Position numbers and translations under genes: made by a program. From NCBI GenBank assembly GCA_028023455.1, contig JAQFVV010006547.1, forward strand, positions 620,001-684,000: 64,000 bases of DNA, given 5' to 3'. The notes below the pieces were generated by a model that was given only the letters and a program-made list of their open reading frames with translations, searched no databases and was not told where the DNA came from. Of this stretch, positions 1-12,957 are shown in pieces. Position 1 is the first letter of the stretch. Each line of letters opens with the position of its first letter. Source of the stretch: Epiperipatus broadwayi (lineage: Eukaryota > Onychophora > Udeonychophora > Euonychophora > Peripatidae).

Positions 1-3000
1 TGCAAATATGAAAAATAGGACAGATTAAATTTGCAAATATGGATGGGAAAATTTAAACTTGCCATTTCTTAGATTGATTTATTTATATATAGTCGAATTA
101 TATATGCATGTGTATTCTTAATATTAAACAAATATTAAAGTTTTTACAAATATATTCTAACACATGGTTGAACGTTATATATTACAATAAGTAAACATAT
201 ATATATATTCATCCATTTCTGGAACACCCATTAAATCCCCCCCCCCCCCAATAACATATGTAATCCCATAAATTAATGTATGTAATAATACCAAATAATT
301 CAATGCAAACCTATGTAAAAACAAATGCAAACAATGTAAAAAAAATTGAGTTAATAAAGTGCCTTTTGAAACATATTGAACTGTATTAAAATGTGTATGG
401 TTCATGAGTATATTGGCATTTGTAATATTTTAAAAAAAAAAATTTAAAAAAGGCAAAATTTAAAGATTGTTCAAATGAGGCATTTTAATTTCTTTTTTTA
501 GTTCATATAATTTATTGTTTGAAGCATAGAATGAAAGTTATTTGTGTTGATATTATCTGTTTAATTTAATTAAAAATAAAAGTTAGGATTGGAAAGAATG
601 TAGGCACATGCTGATTACTAGTCCAGATTTAAAAAAGAAATTATAAATGCAAGAGATTATAACCAGAGAGGATCTTTCTAGCCCAATTAAAGATGGTGGA
701 AATAAATAATAAAAAAATAAACTTTAACTCAAAAATAAGAAGTAATGTATATGATTATTAACTTGTATTCTGATAAAAATCCCAAAGATAAAAAGATGCA
801 CTGAAATCTAAATACTGGTGGTGAGTATAAAAACCAAATAACTTCAAGCATCTAGGTCTTGTCTTGCCTTGTGTTGGCAATTCCCATGGGTCCAGGATGC
901 AGAAAGTATCCTGGAATACTCTATGCTGAACTGAGTTATCATGTGGGAATGAACTGGAGTGTTTGTGGACTATTTTTTTCATCACAAATAGATCACTCCA
1001 AAAATGCCTTCAAGTCCAGTCTTAAAGCAGACCAGAAATAAAAAAAATGTTTGCAGGATAAATCAATTAACTTCCAATGAGCTTGGGATCCCAAGAAATA
1101 CATTTATACTACAAGAATCTACACAAACTTACCGGTAAGCTATTATCTATTCATACCTGTTGTGACTAAATTAAATGTTTGCAATCTAAACCTAAACTAT
1201 AAGTTTATAATACCAACAGAGACATTCATTCTGTTATTATTCGAGGAGCTGTTTCATTTATGACCTTTTAGAAGAAACTTAAGAAGATATGAACTATATG
1301 AATTAATCATTTGAATTATTTATTAATATTATTATCTGGATGAGCTTATACTTGTGATTTTCAATTTATTAATAATTTATTATTTCAATATTTTAATTGA
1401 TCTTAATAAAATATTTACTATTAATATAACACTTTCATTTGTACCTTCTTAATTTTAGTTGTTTATTTTATTAGTTTTAAAAGTATGAACTACCTTTGCC
1501 ACTATGTTTAATAGTTAAGCCTGAGGAAAATTTCAAAGAAATTTCATATAAAGGCTTTATGTGATCTTAAACATAATTCCTGATCTTTTTAATTATTTAC
1601 TTTGAAATTATGGGATATGAGGAAGTTAGGAGTCTACAGACTATGGCACCTCTTAAACAAATTAAAACTAGCTTCGTTGGCAATTCCAATCGTAATAACA
1701 AATAATACTAGGTCAGTTAATCAGGAAATATAACTATGTTCTTGAGATATTCAAACTTATAAATGAACTGCATATTCTTTTTTTATAGTTTGTTAACTTG
1801 CACTTTATAATGCATAAAATAAAGGCCTAAATCTAACTGTGAACATTAAAAATAGACCATGAATGGTACAATATATTATAATGATCCGGAAATAAGCCTT
1901 AACGTAATCTGCACTACAGGGCGCCATCTAGGCATTTGAACCTAGAAAAATTTATAAAGTAGGCAGATACGTAAGTCAAAAAAATTTTTTTTATTTTATT
2001 TTATATATTTTGATATCCGGTCGTTAGCCCATTGTCACTAGCTCAATGGAACAGCAGAGATTTATATTTTATAAGAAATTCTTATCTAAGAATATATAAA
2101 AAAGAATAAAATATGCCACTGCCAGTAATTAACATACAAACACTTATTTACGCACATATATATATAAAATTTAACATTATTATTTTAGCATGTTTATATT
2201 TTAAAATTTAATTTAAATTTTTAACTTTGATTTTAATTTACATTTTAATTTTTATAAATTTACATTTTAAATATTATAAGTTCGCACAGACGGATTTATA
2301 AAATGTGTTTTTAAAATGTTGAGTATAGATCGGTTACATAGATTACACAATCAAAAACATTTCAAAATAAACATAAACAATCAAAATACAAAATCATTGA
2401 TACCGTCAATTGCATAGGGAATACAAGAAACCCACTGGTATTCATCATAAGATATCGCAGTGACACCAATAATTTAAAAGACATCCGAATAAATACATTT
2501 TAGATACTCACCGTAAGGTATCATTATTTACCGAAGGTCTATATATTTTGATCAAATATGAAAACCAAAAACATAATTAACCGATAACGAATCCATGCAA
2601 CTTCCATACCCAACTTAAATTTAATGCATTTTTATTTAGAGTGTTGAGTATGAATAGACTACATAGATTTGCATTTGAAAGAAAATATTCTATCCTTATT
2701 TAACCTTAGGCCAAAAGTTTGCAGTCAAACCGGCTCCAATCCATCTGATACATTTATGTATTCAATGTAGCATGAAAATATGACAACACAAAATACTATA
2801 CTGTCAGGAATGTACATCTGAACAGTAAATAGAGTTAGAGAAGACATTGTCTCTCTACCAACAGGAATGCTACATCTGTTGGTGAGTAGAAAAATAAACA
2901 AAAAACTCCATAGGAATGGACTGCAGTCTTTTGCCGACTTACAAACTCATCCATAGGCAAACAGAAGGTGTGTGGCGTATATATGCAATCCTGCCCATAG

Positions 3001-5545
3001 CGGATCTCATACTACATCTACTAATTACACCAATATATACAATCCATTGACCCAATTTAACTATGAAACAAATAACCTAAGATTACCCTCCCCTAATATA
3101 ACTTTACAAATCTATATAGCCATTCACGCTCAATTTAAGTTTAACATTTATATAATTTAATTTATCGCACAACAAAAATCATAAATAAACTTAAAGAACA
3201 AAAAAATAAATAAATGGAAATGATTTTACCAAAGAAATACATTAAATAAAATTATAACTAATTAATAAATAATGTTGGTCAGATAGGATTCTATTTCTTA
3301 TAAATTAAAGACTGAGAAAGTTTATATTTTAAAGTTCTTAGTGTTTCAAAATGTTTTAAAAGTTCTTACAATTTTTAAAATGTTCCTCTTTATCCATTGC
3401 ATGCCATTTGGAATCCACATTAAATCCCCTGATGATCCTGTTGTCCTCAGTATAAGAAAAGCGATGTTTCATTTCTTTTTTTTTTTTTATAACAACTGAA
3501 GGGATTGAAGAGTGCGTCTTTTCAATCCCTTCTCCTTCAACTCCGCACTAACACATATAGTCGCATTTCGTCATAATCTATTATTCCACTCACTTTTTAT
3601 AGTAGCCTTTCAGATCCAGTGGACATTACATCACGCCGATGTGATGGTCCTTTCGCTGAGGTCCGATTCCATTGTTTTTCATTCATTGGCTATTAGTTTC
3701 TATTGTTTTCCTATCTGACCGATGCTTATACATTTAAATTCCCAAGGCTAGTTTACATTTGACTAATTAAATTAATCATTTCCATTTCTGATTAATTAAT
3801 GTGTTTTCCAAACTTAAAGATATATTTTTATCTCTAAATCTTTTTGTTGAAAGATTTAGTTTTTCTATTTTTAATAAAGTTTTATTTTAATAATTTTTTT
3901 TTTATCTGTGCGATTTTATATATATACTAGTTTAAGATGATTTTTTAATTTTCAATTTTTAATTCTTAAAAAAGAAGTTTTTATTTGCGAACTTTTATTT
4001 TTTTCACGTTTAATAATAAAAAACAATGTAACGTACGTATGTGCCCATTACAATATATATATATCATTATTAATGTTTGATTGTCAAATCAGCAATTTAG
4101 ACATATTCATCCTTGGAATTATTTGGAAAAATTAATGTCATTTTATTATATGTTAAATGAGGTTATTTGGGGAGGGTTATTTGATGGTGTGATGCATCAA
4201 GATTTCTGATGATGAGACATTGTTAATGAAAGTAAAGATGATCTTAGAATTAATAAAATTTATGGAAAGTTTAGAATGAAAATTTAATAATTTTTAGAAT
4301 TTTCTTTAAGTGAATTGTTATACAGTAAGTTAAACTGACTAACAATTTATTAAGACTTGTAAGTTATTGTAGCTTGTAGATTTTGACCATTTTATATAAT
4401 ATATGTACCCACAAAATATGGGTATACAGTTTAAGGGTGTGTCTTATCAGATATATTATCTCTATTAACAACCTTCTTTTTAACATTTCAACTCAAGAAC
4501 TACATTGTAAAGTTTTTTTTTTTTTTTACATCATTATGATGTTATAATATATTGATTTGGCCAATAATTAACTCATATTATGTTTGCATTATATTTCTCT
4601 TATCACATTGCATAGAAACAGAAACACTTATCAGTGTGATTTTTTTTTTTGTATGTAGAATTCTCAGAAGAGATAAGGAGTATCTTTCATCGGAAGTTGA
4701 TTACAGTTTTATACACCTGATATAAAAAAAAAAAGATGAATTTAAAATATCATTTTTTGTACCTGATTAGTTGAAATGTTTATAACACTGAACTATATTA
4801 ATATTTTTAGGATGACTGTTTTCAATAAAGCTGAAAGAAGAAACTTGCTAGATCTAACAATGATTGACAACTAGTGCTTACTGAGAAGAATTATCAAATG
4901 ATATGAATGTCTGTAATCAAAACCATAACAAAATAGATCTTGCCCAATTTAGCTCATACTTGAATACTCTAGTGTCTACATAAATTGAGACTCAAAAATT
5001 ATCTATTCAAAATGACTTTTGCAATTTGTCTTTGTGATTTCACAAGCTTATTAATTGAGAAAGGATTTACATTGGGGGGGGGGGGATATTTGACTGCAAT
5101 TTTCCATTATATTGGTGGAACTATTGCAAATTGTTAAACCAAATTATATTTATTTGATCTAATTGTTACTTCATTTAGTTACATCACAGATGAAGATTAT
5201 TTTAATATTTAATGAGAACAAGTATTGTTTTAAACATTCCCCCCCCCCCTTCCAATTATGATAGTATTTCGGTTAATTAACATGCCACATAGTCAAATAT
5301 TGTTTTTAGAAATATTATGATGATAATATGGTCTTTTTAGTCACCTGATGTAAATGTTATAAAGTTTTTGTGAACAATTTTTGAAAACTGAGTGAAAAGT
5401 TGATATCTTCCACTGCTCATGTTGTTTGTTCAAATGTTATGCAACAATATTACATAAATCATTTTTGATATAGATTACATTTCTTACATTGTATTTATAA
5501 AATTATTGTAATTGTCTCTGTCTTTTGTAACATCTTCATTTGTCA
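1..5545. other. AT-rich stretch without a recognisable gene
   Basis: I see no convincing coding sequence here. There are homopolymer runs of C at 237-249, G at 5074-5085 and C at 5239-5249. A short phrase (gttgagtat ... acatagatt) occurs twice, near 2319 and 2640, suggesting an old duplicated repeat unit. The stretch 2700-3170 has somewhat higher GC but no long frame. The small frames at 175-405, 758-1041, 2972-3160 and 3512-3718 look like chance. Confidence 0.6.
3420..3720 (+). repeat. Unclassified repeat-like block with hairpins
   Basis: This block is richer in GC than its surroundings. A 14-nt inverted repeat (GAAGGGATTGAAGA and its near complement, with a two-base bulge) lies around 3497-3533. 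A second small hairpin (CATCAC ... GTGATG) lies around 3630-3650. CTGATGA occurs at about 3429, followed some 20 bases later by GAAAA. This faintly recalls the tails of Penelope-like elements, but no stem joins the two, so I do not assign it to that family. Confidence 0.25.
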
Positions 5546-5660
5546 AGTGTTGTTAGCCGAGAGGTCAGCGCAGCCGCCCCTGAAAGCAACTAGTTGGTTG
5601 CAGACGGTTGTTGCGGGTTCGCCTCCCGGCCGATGTTATGACATATGGAAAAAAAATTTT
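5546..5660 (+). repeat. tRNA-derived SINE, Leu/Ser-type promoter
   Basis: An A-box-like sequence (TAGCCGAGAGGT, 5553-5564) is followed 61 bases later by a B-box-like sequence (GGGTTCGCCTCCCG, from 5614). That spacing suits a class II (Leu/Ser) tRNA with a long variable arm. After the B box comes CGATGTTATGACATATGG and then a run of A. The copy at 61916-62012 shares the A box, B box and the GATG.TATGACA..TG-A(n) tail, so this is a dispersed family. The flanks do not pair as an acceptor stem, so I reject a functional tRNA. Confidence 0.6.
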
Positions 5661-7283
5661 TTTGACTTTATAGTAATATAATCAGAATTGTTTTTGTATT
5701 TTATTATTGTTTATATACACATACAGGTGATGTTCTATTTACTTGCTGAATTACTGAGGATAAAGTTATACTAGGTCATTCAGATCTTGATAGGCATTTA
5801 TTTCTGTCAAAAAAGATCCACTCATTATGCTTAATAATAAATTTTTTTTTTTTTTAAATGCATGCCTAATATATAAATCACACGCGTAATTTTTTGTTTT
5901 AATTTTTTTCCGTTCTTCTATCGGTCGCAGCCAAAAATTTTTTTTTTTACTTGTACAAAATATTTATCTGTACCTATGCATATTTTATAAATGCAAATGT
6001 AAAGATATGTGTACGCATGTTCTATGTTCTCTTTTGATAGATGGAATTGTGCTCTCACTATGTTGCGACTTCTGTAATTTGGTCGTTATTGCTAGGCTAA
6101 TTTTCTTTAGTTAATAGTTGCTTTGACCACTTAATAAGGATTGATTGGTCAATTTTACCAATGTCAAAGGTTATACTTTTGCCAGATGTGCTAGAATTTT
6201 ATCTGATACTTCTTTCCTTTTTTTTTTTTTTCACTTCTCTTTTTGTCCTATCTTGATGTAATGAAATATGATGAATCTATTAATTAACCAGGTCATCATG
6301 TTAGATATTTTCTTTAATATTTTCTTATTGATCTCTTTTTGCTTTATTGCTTTTCTTAATAGTAATAAGATGGCTTGGAAAAAAGTCTTGTTATCTTTAT
6401 AAAGCCAATAAAAATATCAAAGCAAGAAGGAGGTTTAAATGGAGAAAATTATTCCCTTGGAGATTCTACCACTGATGCATTTAAATTAAATAATAAACTA
6501 ACTAGTTATTTTTCCACAGCTTGATAGCTTTGTAAATGCATCATCTATAATGAGATGTGTGCGTGTGTGGAGGGAGGGGGAGTGTATTTATATATATGTA
6601 TCCTCTACATGATCATGTGCTCTTAAAAATGTGTGTATATATATGGTATAACTATATATACATTAAGATCTAAATGTGTTGAGTTTTTAGGATTTTTACA
6701 ATTCAATAGAAAGAGGTTTCAAGGTGCTTAAATCTTCCTACTGATTATGATTAAACATCTTTGCTTTGCTATAATATTCTACTGTGGAGTTATCTCCATT
6801 TGCCTTTGGGCAAAAAATTTTCTGTATAAATTTTTTAAAATTATTTTTATGATATAAAAAAGGATTGATTGTTATCCTTCTATATACTTTTTTATTCATA
6901 CATGTAAAGAAGCCTAAAATAAAATATACACTTTTTAACCTTAATATAAAATTAAACAGCTCGGTGAAAATACTATATATACTCTGTTCTTTACTTTCTA
7001 AATGTTTAATATATACTCTTTTTTGAAGTATCTTTGCAAGATTATATGGATATTACTGCCATATAGTATCATGTCATTATTCAATAATATGTTGTATTAT
7101 TATGCTACAATTTCTCTAACTTTTATTTTTTCTCTAGAAATATGAAGAGTAATCCGTATACAACAGTACTATCAGTTGTAATATTGCTGTAATAGTTTAA
7201 AAAAAATACATTCTTTGAGACATTTTGAATATCTGCTACTTCAAATATAAGAGGAGAAAATATCATAAAAGACCATTTTATTT
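5661..7283. other. AT-rich spacer, nothing identified
   Basis: Homopolymer A/T runs, a short GT-rich patch near 6558-6580 and small TA tracts are present. No frame, RNA gene or element end could be recognised. Confidence 0.6.
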
Positions 7284-7291
7284 ATCTAAGA

Positions 7292-9918
7292 CTGAGGTCT
7301 CCAAAGTGGTCTATATAGACCCCCAGGGTTCTATTTAACAAAAGTAGGGGTCGGTCTGAGCCAGGGGGTCGAAGGAAAAACAATTCTTAATATGCAAATT
7401 ACACATACCTAACTGCGTATGTAAAATTTGTGAATGTTTTTATAATTGACTTAATATCAGTTTCTTTATAGAAAATAAATTAATAAACATATATTTATTC
7501 GGATGAAACAAGTATTTACATACCAGCGCACAGCGGCGTGAACTCTGCACTTCTGGCTTATGAGTCATATGCATATGTGCGCTTGTCCAAATGTCACTGT
7601 CACGAGCGTTGATGTTACAAATGCAAATATCATACGCAGTTTCAGCTATCTTTGCAAATTGTGAACAGTGTTAAATATTTGCAGTGTCATTATTACTACT
7701 TTTATAGTATTGGATAATTAGTTATAGTTTCTATAAAACTATTTGTGTAGTTTAGATATCAATTTTAATTATCAATACATGTAAAAAAGAAGGTAAGTAT
7801 TAATAATATGGATTAGTATAGTTATACCAACTTATTTTTAACTTATTTATAGAACCCTAATTAAGAAATGGTAGCTTCAGTTTCTAAAAAGAAATGTCAG
7901 TATTATTCATTGGATTATTTGAAATTTGGATTTATTTGTTCACCAACAAATGAAACGATTCCTAGGTATCTTCTATGTGAAAAAACTTTTGGAAATGACT
8001 ACATGAAACCATCAAAAATGAAAGATCAATTTGAAAGGGTTCACTCAGATAAAAAAATAAAGAACTTGAATTTTTTAAAAAATTTAAAGAAAAAGTCACA
8101 TGTCGACCAACTATAAAAAGTTTTATGAAGCAGTCTACTGAAGTTGAAACTGAAGGAGGATTAATAGCTTCATACAAGATTTCGCTTAATATAGCAAAGA
8201 GGGGAAAACCACACACTCTTGCTGAAGAAATTGTTATATCTGCAATTAAAGGCATCATTGAGAATGTAATGAAAAAAGATTCCGTTAATGTTTTAAAGTC
8301 CTTGCCATTAAGTGTAAATTCTGTAAAATGGCATATTGACGAAATGGCAGAAAAAATAGAAAATATAGTAGTTTCGGAGCTAAAAAATTGCAAGTTCTCT
8401 ATTCAACTTGATGAATCTGTTTTTGGCGTTTCTGCTATTCTTATAGTGTATGTTAGATATTTCAGTAAAATGAAAGGACAAGTCATTAATGAATTTTTAT
8501 TTGCTAAATATCTTGAAACTGATGGAAAAGGAGTGACAATTTTTAGATGTTTACAAGAATATTTAAATAAATATGATATTCCACTTGAAAATATAATAGC
8601 AGTAGCCACAGATGGCACACCTGCTATAGGAGGGCATTACCAAGGTTTTGCTAGATTTCTCAAAGAAAAAGTGCCCAGTATACGTACTATTCATGGTGTG
8701 TTGCATAGAAACAACTTAGTAGCAAAATATCTGAGTCCAGAGTTACATAAAGCTTTACAGTTTTGTATTAAGTGTATCAATCAAATTAAAGCCCAACCTC
8801 TTAAATCAAGATTATTTTCCAAACTTTGTGAGGAAAATGACGAGGTATTTAACCAATTACTTCTGCACACCGAAGTTAGATGGTTGTCTAGAGGTATGCT
8901 TGCAATGGCTTGTTGAGTTATTGGACTCCACGACAGAATTTCTCAGCAAAATAAATCCTGTTCTGAGTGATGAACTCCAAAACAATAAGAACCATATTTT
9001 TTATTTAGAGGACTTTCCAAACAAAGCTGCAAGTAAAAGATGTAACAATTATCCAAGCTCAGGCAATACTGTTAGGCTTCCAAGTAAAATGAAATTTATT
9101 TACATCTTTATTGCTATGTAAGGATTATCAGTATTTTTCAAATCTGGACAATTAGAAATAAAAGAAGAAGACTTGAAAATATATACAAGTCATCTTTAAA
9201 AATTAAGCGATGATTTTAAACTGTGCTTTGTTGATTTGGAAAACATTGACATCCCTGAATAGATTATTGCCCCAAGCTCAAATTGAAAACGTGGACATGG
9301 AACCTGCAAGATGAGCTTGCTGAAATATTATTGGATCTTGAAGCAAAGACGCTTCTTAAAAATTTAAAAATAAGCAAATTTTGGACAAATATAAATATAA
9401 TGCAAAAATATGTAAAACTTTACGAAATAGCTCAGCCATTTATGCTGGTGTTTCCAAGTTTCTATATGGTTGAAGCCAGTTTCAGTCACGTAAATTCGAT
9501 CTTAACTAAGCATAGAAATAAATTAAATGTGGAGTTTCAAGGGAATTTAAGATTAAAATTGACCAATTTCGAACCCAATATAGCGAACCTTGCAAAGAAA
9601 CACTAGGCACACCCTTCTCATTAATTGAGAAGCAATACTGTAGTTACTTTACTTATTATTTTTATTTATTTATAATTACTTATTATTTAATAAATATTAA
9701 GGTATTTAAATTTCAACATTAAGATATTTTTCATAAAACTATTGTTACACAATGTAAAATTACTTTAATAAATGTTTAAAATCATAAAATAAATGTACAA
9801 ACACAGTACCTAATAGATAGTTTTATTTTAATTAACTGAAAATTACTTTTATGGGGGTCAATGGAGATTTCGAAAAATTATATAGGGGTCCATGATCAAA
9901 AAAGTTTGGTGACCCCTG
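7292..9918 (+). mobile_element. hAT transposon, ZBED5/SCAND3-like, full length but decayed
   Basis: The element is bounded by an 8-bp target-site duplication, ATCTAAGA, at 7284-7291 and 9919-9926. An 8-bp duplication is the hallmark of hAT elements. The ends form short imperfect terminal inverted repeats: CTGAGGTCTCCAAAG on the left against CAGGGGTCACCAAAC read inward from the right. Length is 2,627 bp, normal for an autonomous member. It encloses the broken transposase gene at 7868-9606. A GTAAGT donor-like site at 7794 in the leader could be an old intron boundary, which is inference. Confidence 0.9.
7868..9606 (+). pseudogene. hAT transposase, ZBED5/SCAND3-like, frameshifted
   Basis: This transposase once cut and pasted the surrounding element. 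The first frame (7868-8116) holds a decayed BED-type zinc finger: one Cys of the CxxC pair and one His of the HxxxH pair are missing. The catalytic core lies in 8125-8916, with IQLDES supplying the first acidic residue, ATDGTPA the second, and TEVRWLSRG the conserved region before the third. The C-terminal hAT dimerisation domain is at 9283-9606, with SFSHVNSILTKHRNKL. A one-base shift near 8080-8100 separates the finger from the core. A second lesion at about 8905 sends the frame to a stop, after which homology resumes in another frame (8828-9121). Further stops lie between 9121 and 9283. It is therefore inactive. The family is related to the domesticated vertebrate genes ZBED5, SCAND3 and FAM200, but here it is a plain transposon relic. 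Confidence 0.88.
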
Positions 9919-10030
9919 ATCTAAGAATTATAGTCATTTGGAGTATGTAACATTCATGGGATATTTTCTTTTCTTAACATATGTATGGGTGCATAAGAGT
10001 TATAATTATTCAAAGGGTGTCTATATTCTT

Positions 10031-10032
<2 letters not shown>

Positions 10033-10099
<67 letters not shown>
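10033..10099. repeat. (TA)n microsatellite
   Basis: About 33 uninterrupted AT dinucleotides. The Ile/Tyr-repeat frames on both strands over this tract are artefacts. It is preceded by AAAGGGTGT, which loosely resembles the AAAGGGCACA found next to the (TA)n tracts at 28.2 and 53.6 kb. Confidence 0.95.
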
Positions 10100-10100
<1 letters not shown>

Positions 10101-10369
10101 CATATATACGTTTATGCACTTGTATTTTTTTAAAGATGTAAATATACTTTTGTAAGAAGAAATTAAGATATGTATTAATATATTTTATTATTTTCATTAA
10201 ATATTCATTTAATTTTATAATTATATTATCCACAAATTAATTTTCTGAAGCAGTTCTGATTTGAATCAAGCCATTTTTGCAATCAGACAAATTGACATTA
10301 TGACAAAGTAAATTAGTCACTACCACTTGCCATCTCTTAGATACTTTAGTGTAATGATTATGTTTGTAC

Positions 10370-12431
10370 ATTTGCTAAACAGACTGAGAGTCCAGATGAA
10401 ACAGAAACAGGCTGACCAAGTCGGGATGGTGACACCCTATGTCTGATCATACCTCAATTCTCTCACCTATGCTGCCAAATCCCACACTAGCGAATGACCT
10501 GCCTGAGGCTAGACTCCATACTTCCTTGACCACGATGATCCATTACTAGCAAATCATTAAAACATGAGACTTATCTCCCCTAATTAATACTAAATGACTT
10601 AACTAGTGATTCATAAAGACTATGAGCAAGGATTGAGACTGAAAGGTGATATATTTTAGAAAATTTAATATATAAATTCATAATTAATAAAATAAAATGT
10701 ACATAATCTCTCACACACAGGTGAAGGTATATAGGATTAACAGGTTTATAATTGAGCTTTATATAAAAGGAAATAAATATACATTCATGATACAGAATAG
10801 CAAACATTAAAACTCAGGTATATAAATGATTCACATGCAGGTGAATGTTATTTTACATATGATTAGTATTTTAGTTTTATATAATAAAACAAAACATTAC
10901 ATTGGCTAATTAACCTTTACATTGCTATTTTCCCTTTTATTAGGTAGGGATGAACTTAGCAAAAAGAGTGTGATCAAACTAGCTGGGAGATATATTACTT
11001 ATCAATAAAATTTACATTTAATGTATGATACAAATTTATCAAGTTAAACCAGATTCTGGCTCGGATCAAGGCCAAAGTTATTTAATAAGGTGGGCGGAAC
11101 TGATGAAGCAGGATAACTTCAGATTCTACAGCTATCAAATATATTAATAAAAGGAGTGCATATTGAAGTATGCTCATAAAGATTTATTACCAAGTAATTG
11201 GTCCTTTGCACTGCACTACTTGCTATACTAATAAAGGAGATTTCTTTAGTCTGGAGGATCGAACAGCTATTTCAAGGATGAAACTCTTTGGTCTCTTTCA
11301 AATATTAAATACAAAATGGCTAGGCTGTCCAAAATAACTGGCATGGTTTGACATTAAATCAACCCCAATGCAGGCACATACATACATAGAGAATATAGCA
11401 AGAATCTAAACATTATTTGCTAATGAGCATCACATTTGCTCCATGAATCTAATATAATTCATTAGATATGCAAAATACGGAGTGTCTAATAGTGTTACTG
11501 CCATTAATCAATTCCAAAATAGCACATAATAATTATACTATAGGGAAATACTTAAAATCTGGCTTAAGAATTATCTGTATCGCTTAAGACATGTAATTAC
11601 TGATTTACAGTATATTTTAAGAGTTATTATGGGTCCAAATATTCATTGCACATATACTGTAGCAAATCACTCGTTTAAAGGCAAATAAATACTACTTATA
11701 ATTATTTATTAGCCATATTACTTTCAAAATATATTTTCTTTATTTATAGAGCAAGGTACATAATTGTGTATACAGTCAATAGTTAGAGCTGCTAATAGCA
11801 AGCATTGTCTGCAATGGGTCTACAGGGATACAGTTCAGATAGGAGGGTTAAGAGGTAGGTCATCCCATACCTTTTATCACAGCAGTCGGGCTAGGAATCA
11901 GTCCTTATAAGATTAGAGGCATCATACATAGAATGAGATGGAACGTCTTAAAACATATTTTTAATTGTTCCCAGGTCTGAATCACCAACTGGTCTGGGCA
12001 AGTCCTCTTGTCAAGGGATATTAGGCCCTATTATAGATAGCAATATTATCACTGGCACAGAATATTAAGTACAGAAGGGAGTTTGTCTGTTTCTTTAGAG
12101 TCAATGAGCACAATGAGAGCATGTAGGTATCTCTCTGAGAATTAATAATTCACTAAAATCCGTTCTGATTACTTTAGCATAAATCAAACATAACTATGAT
12201 AAAGAATGGTTTAAACAATGTCTAAACAATAAATAAGAAGTTCATATATGATCACTAAAATTTCAGGGTTTAAACATTACATATTAAAATAAATATATGC
12301 TTATGTGAATTATAATAATAATGATCAAGCAAGATTTGATAAAGTGACTACTTTAAAATAAAGATACATAGCAGATTTACATTTTCATAGGAGTTATACA
12401 GGAAACATAATGAGCACTAGCTGTATAGTTA
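10370..12431. other. Unidentified stretch of higher GC, probably an old repeat
   Basis: Composition is less AT-rich than the flanks, with patches such as 10381-10560, 11040-11380 and 11800-12180 that read like decayed repeat or transcribed sequence. No frame is open for long on either strand. I could not match it to a protein domain, nor find terminal repeats bounding it. It may continue beyond the hAT insertion at 12440 to about 13600. Confidence 0.35.
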
Positions 12432-12439
12432 CTTTAAAG

Positions 12440-12949
12440 CAGTGGTCTTCAACCCTTGGTCCACGGACCGGTGCCGGGCTGCAGAAGTTTTTTACTGGTC
12501 TGCGGTAGACTGGCAAGAACGTTAGTAATAACAGAATAATAAGAATTTAAACTTTTAATTAAGTTAATATAAACAATTTTTATTTATTTTTTTCATCTCA
12601 TTTTTACCCAATTAAAAAAAAATAAACAGAACGAAAACAAAATCTAATCAATCATACATAAATTAATTTGTTTCTCTAGTTATCACAGATGTATATGGGG
12701 GGAGGGGATAAAATTAAAATTTTTATTATTTTTCTAAAAAAATTAAAAATTAAAAAAAAAAAGTTTTTTTTTATTATACAAACTCCATATATATATAACC
12801 TCATCTAAGGCTAAGCAGTTTACATCTTTAAGAAAATTTATCTATAGACTTCTGCCGGTCTGTGAAACCTTATCCTTATTTTTGCTAGTCCGTGAAACCT
12901 TATCCTTATTTTTACCGGTCCGCAGGTGTGAAAAGGTTGAAGACCACTG
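12440..12949. mobile_element. Non-autonomous hAT element (MITE), 510 bp
   Basis: Terminal inverted repeats begin CAGTGGTCTTCAACC and end GGTTGAAGACCACTG, an exact 15-bp match, and conform to the CAGTGGT start common in hAT elements. The 8-bp duplication CTTTAAAG (12432-12439 and 12950-12957) flanks it and is itself a palindrome. There is no coding capacity. Near the right end a unit of about 33 bp is repeated imperfectly (about 12850-12917, each copy containing GAAACCTTATCCTTATTTTT). Its interior is not derived from the hAT copy at 7292-9918, so another hAT family probably moved it. Confidence 0.92.
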
Positions 12950-12957
12950 CTTTAAAG

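Noticed and set aside
2865-2881. 17-nt exon between TACCAACAG and GTGAGT
   Set aside because: Splice-like ends alone occur by chance in 64 kb; no phase or neighbouring exon supports it.
9938-10233. Open frames of repeated Ile-Tyr on both strands
   Set aside because: They are the translation of the (TA)n microsatellite; the same applies to the frame at 46252-46446.
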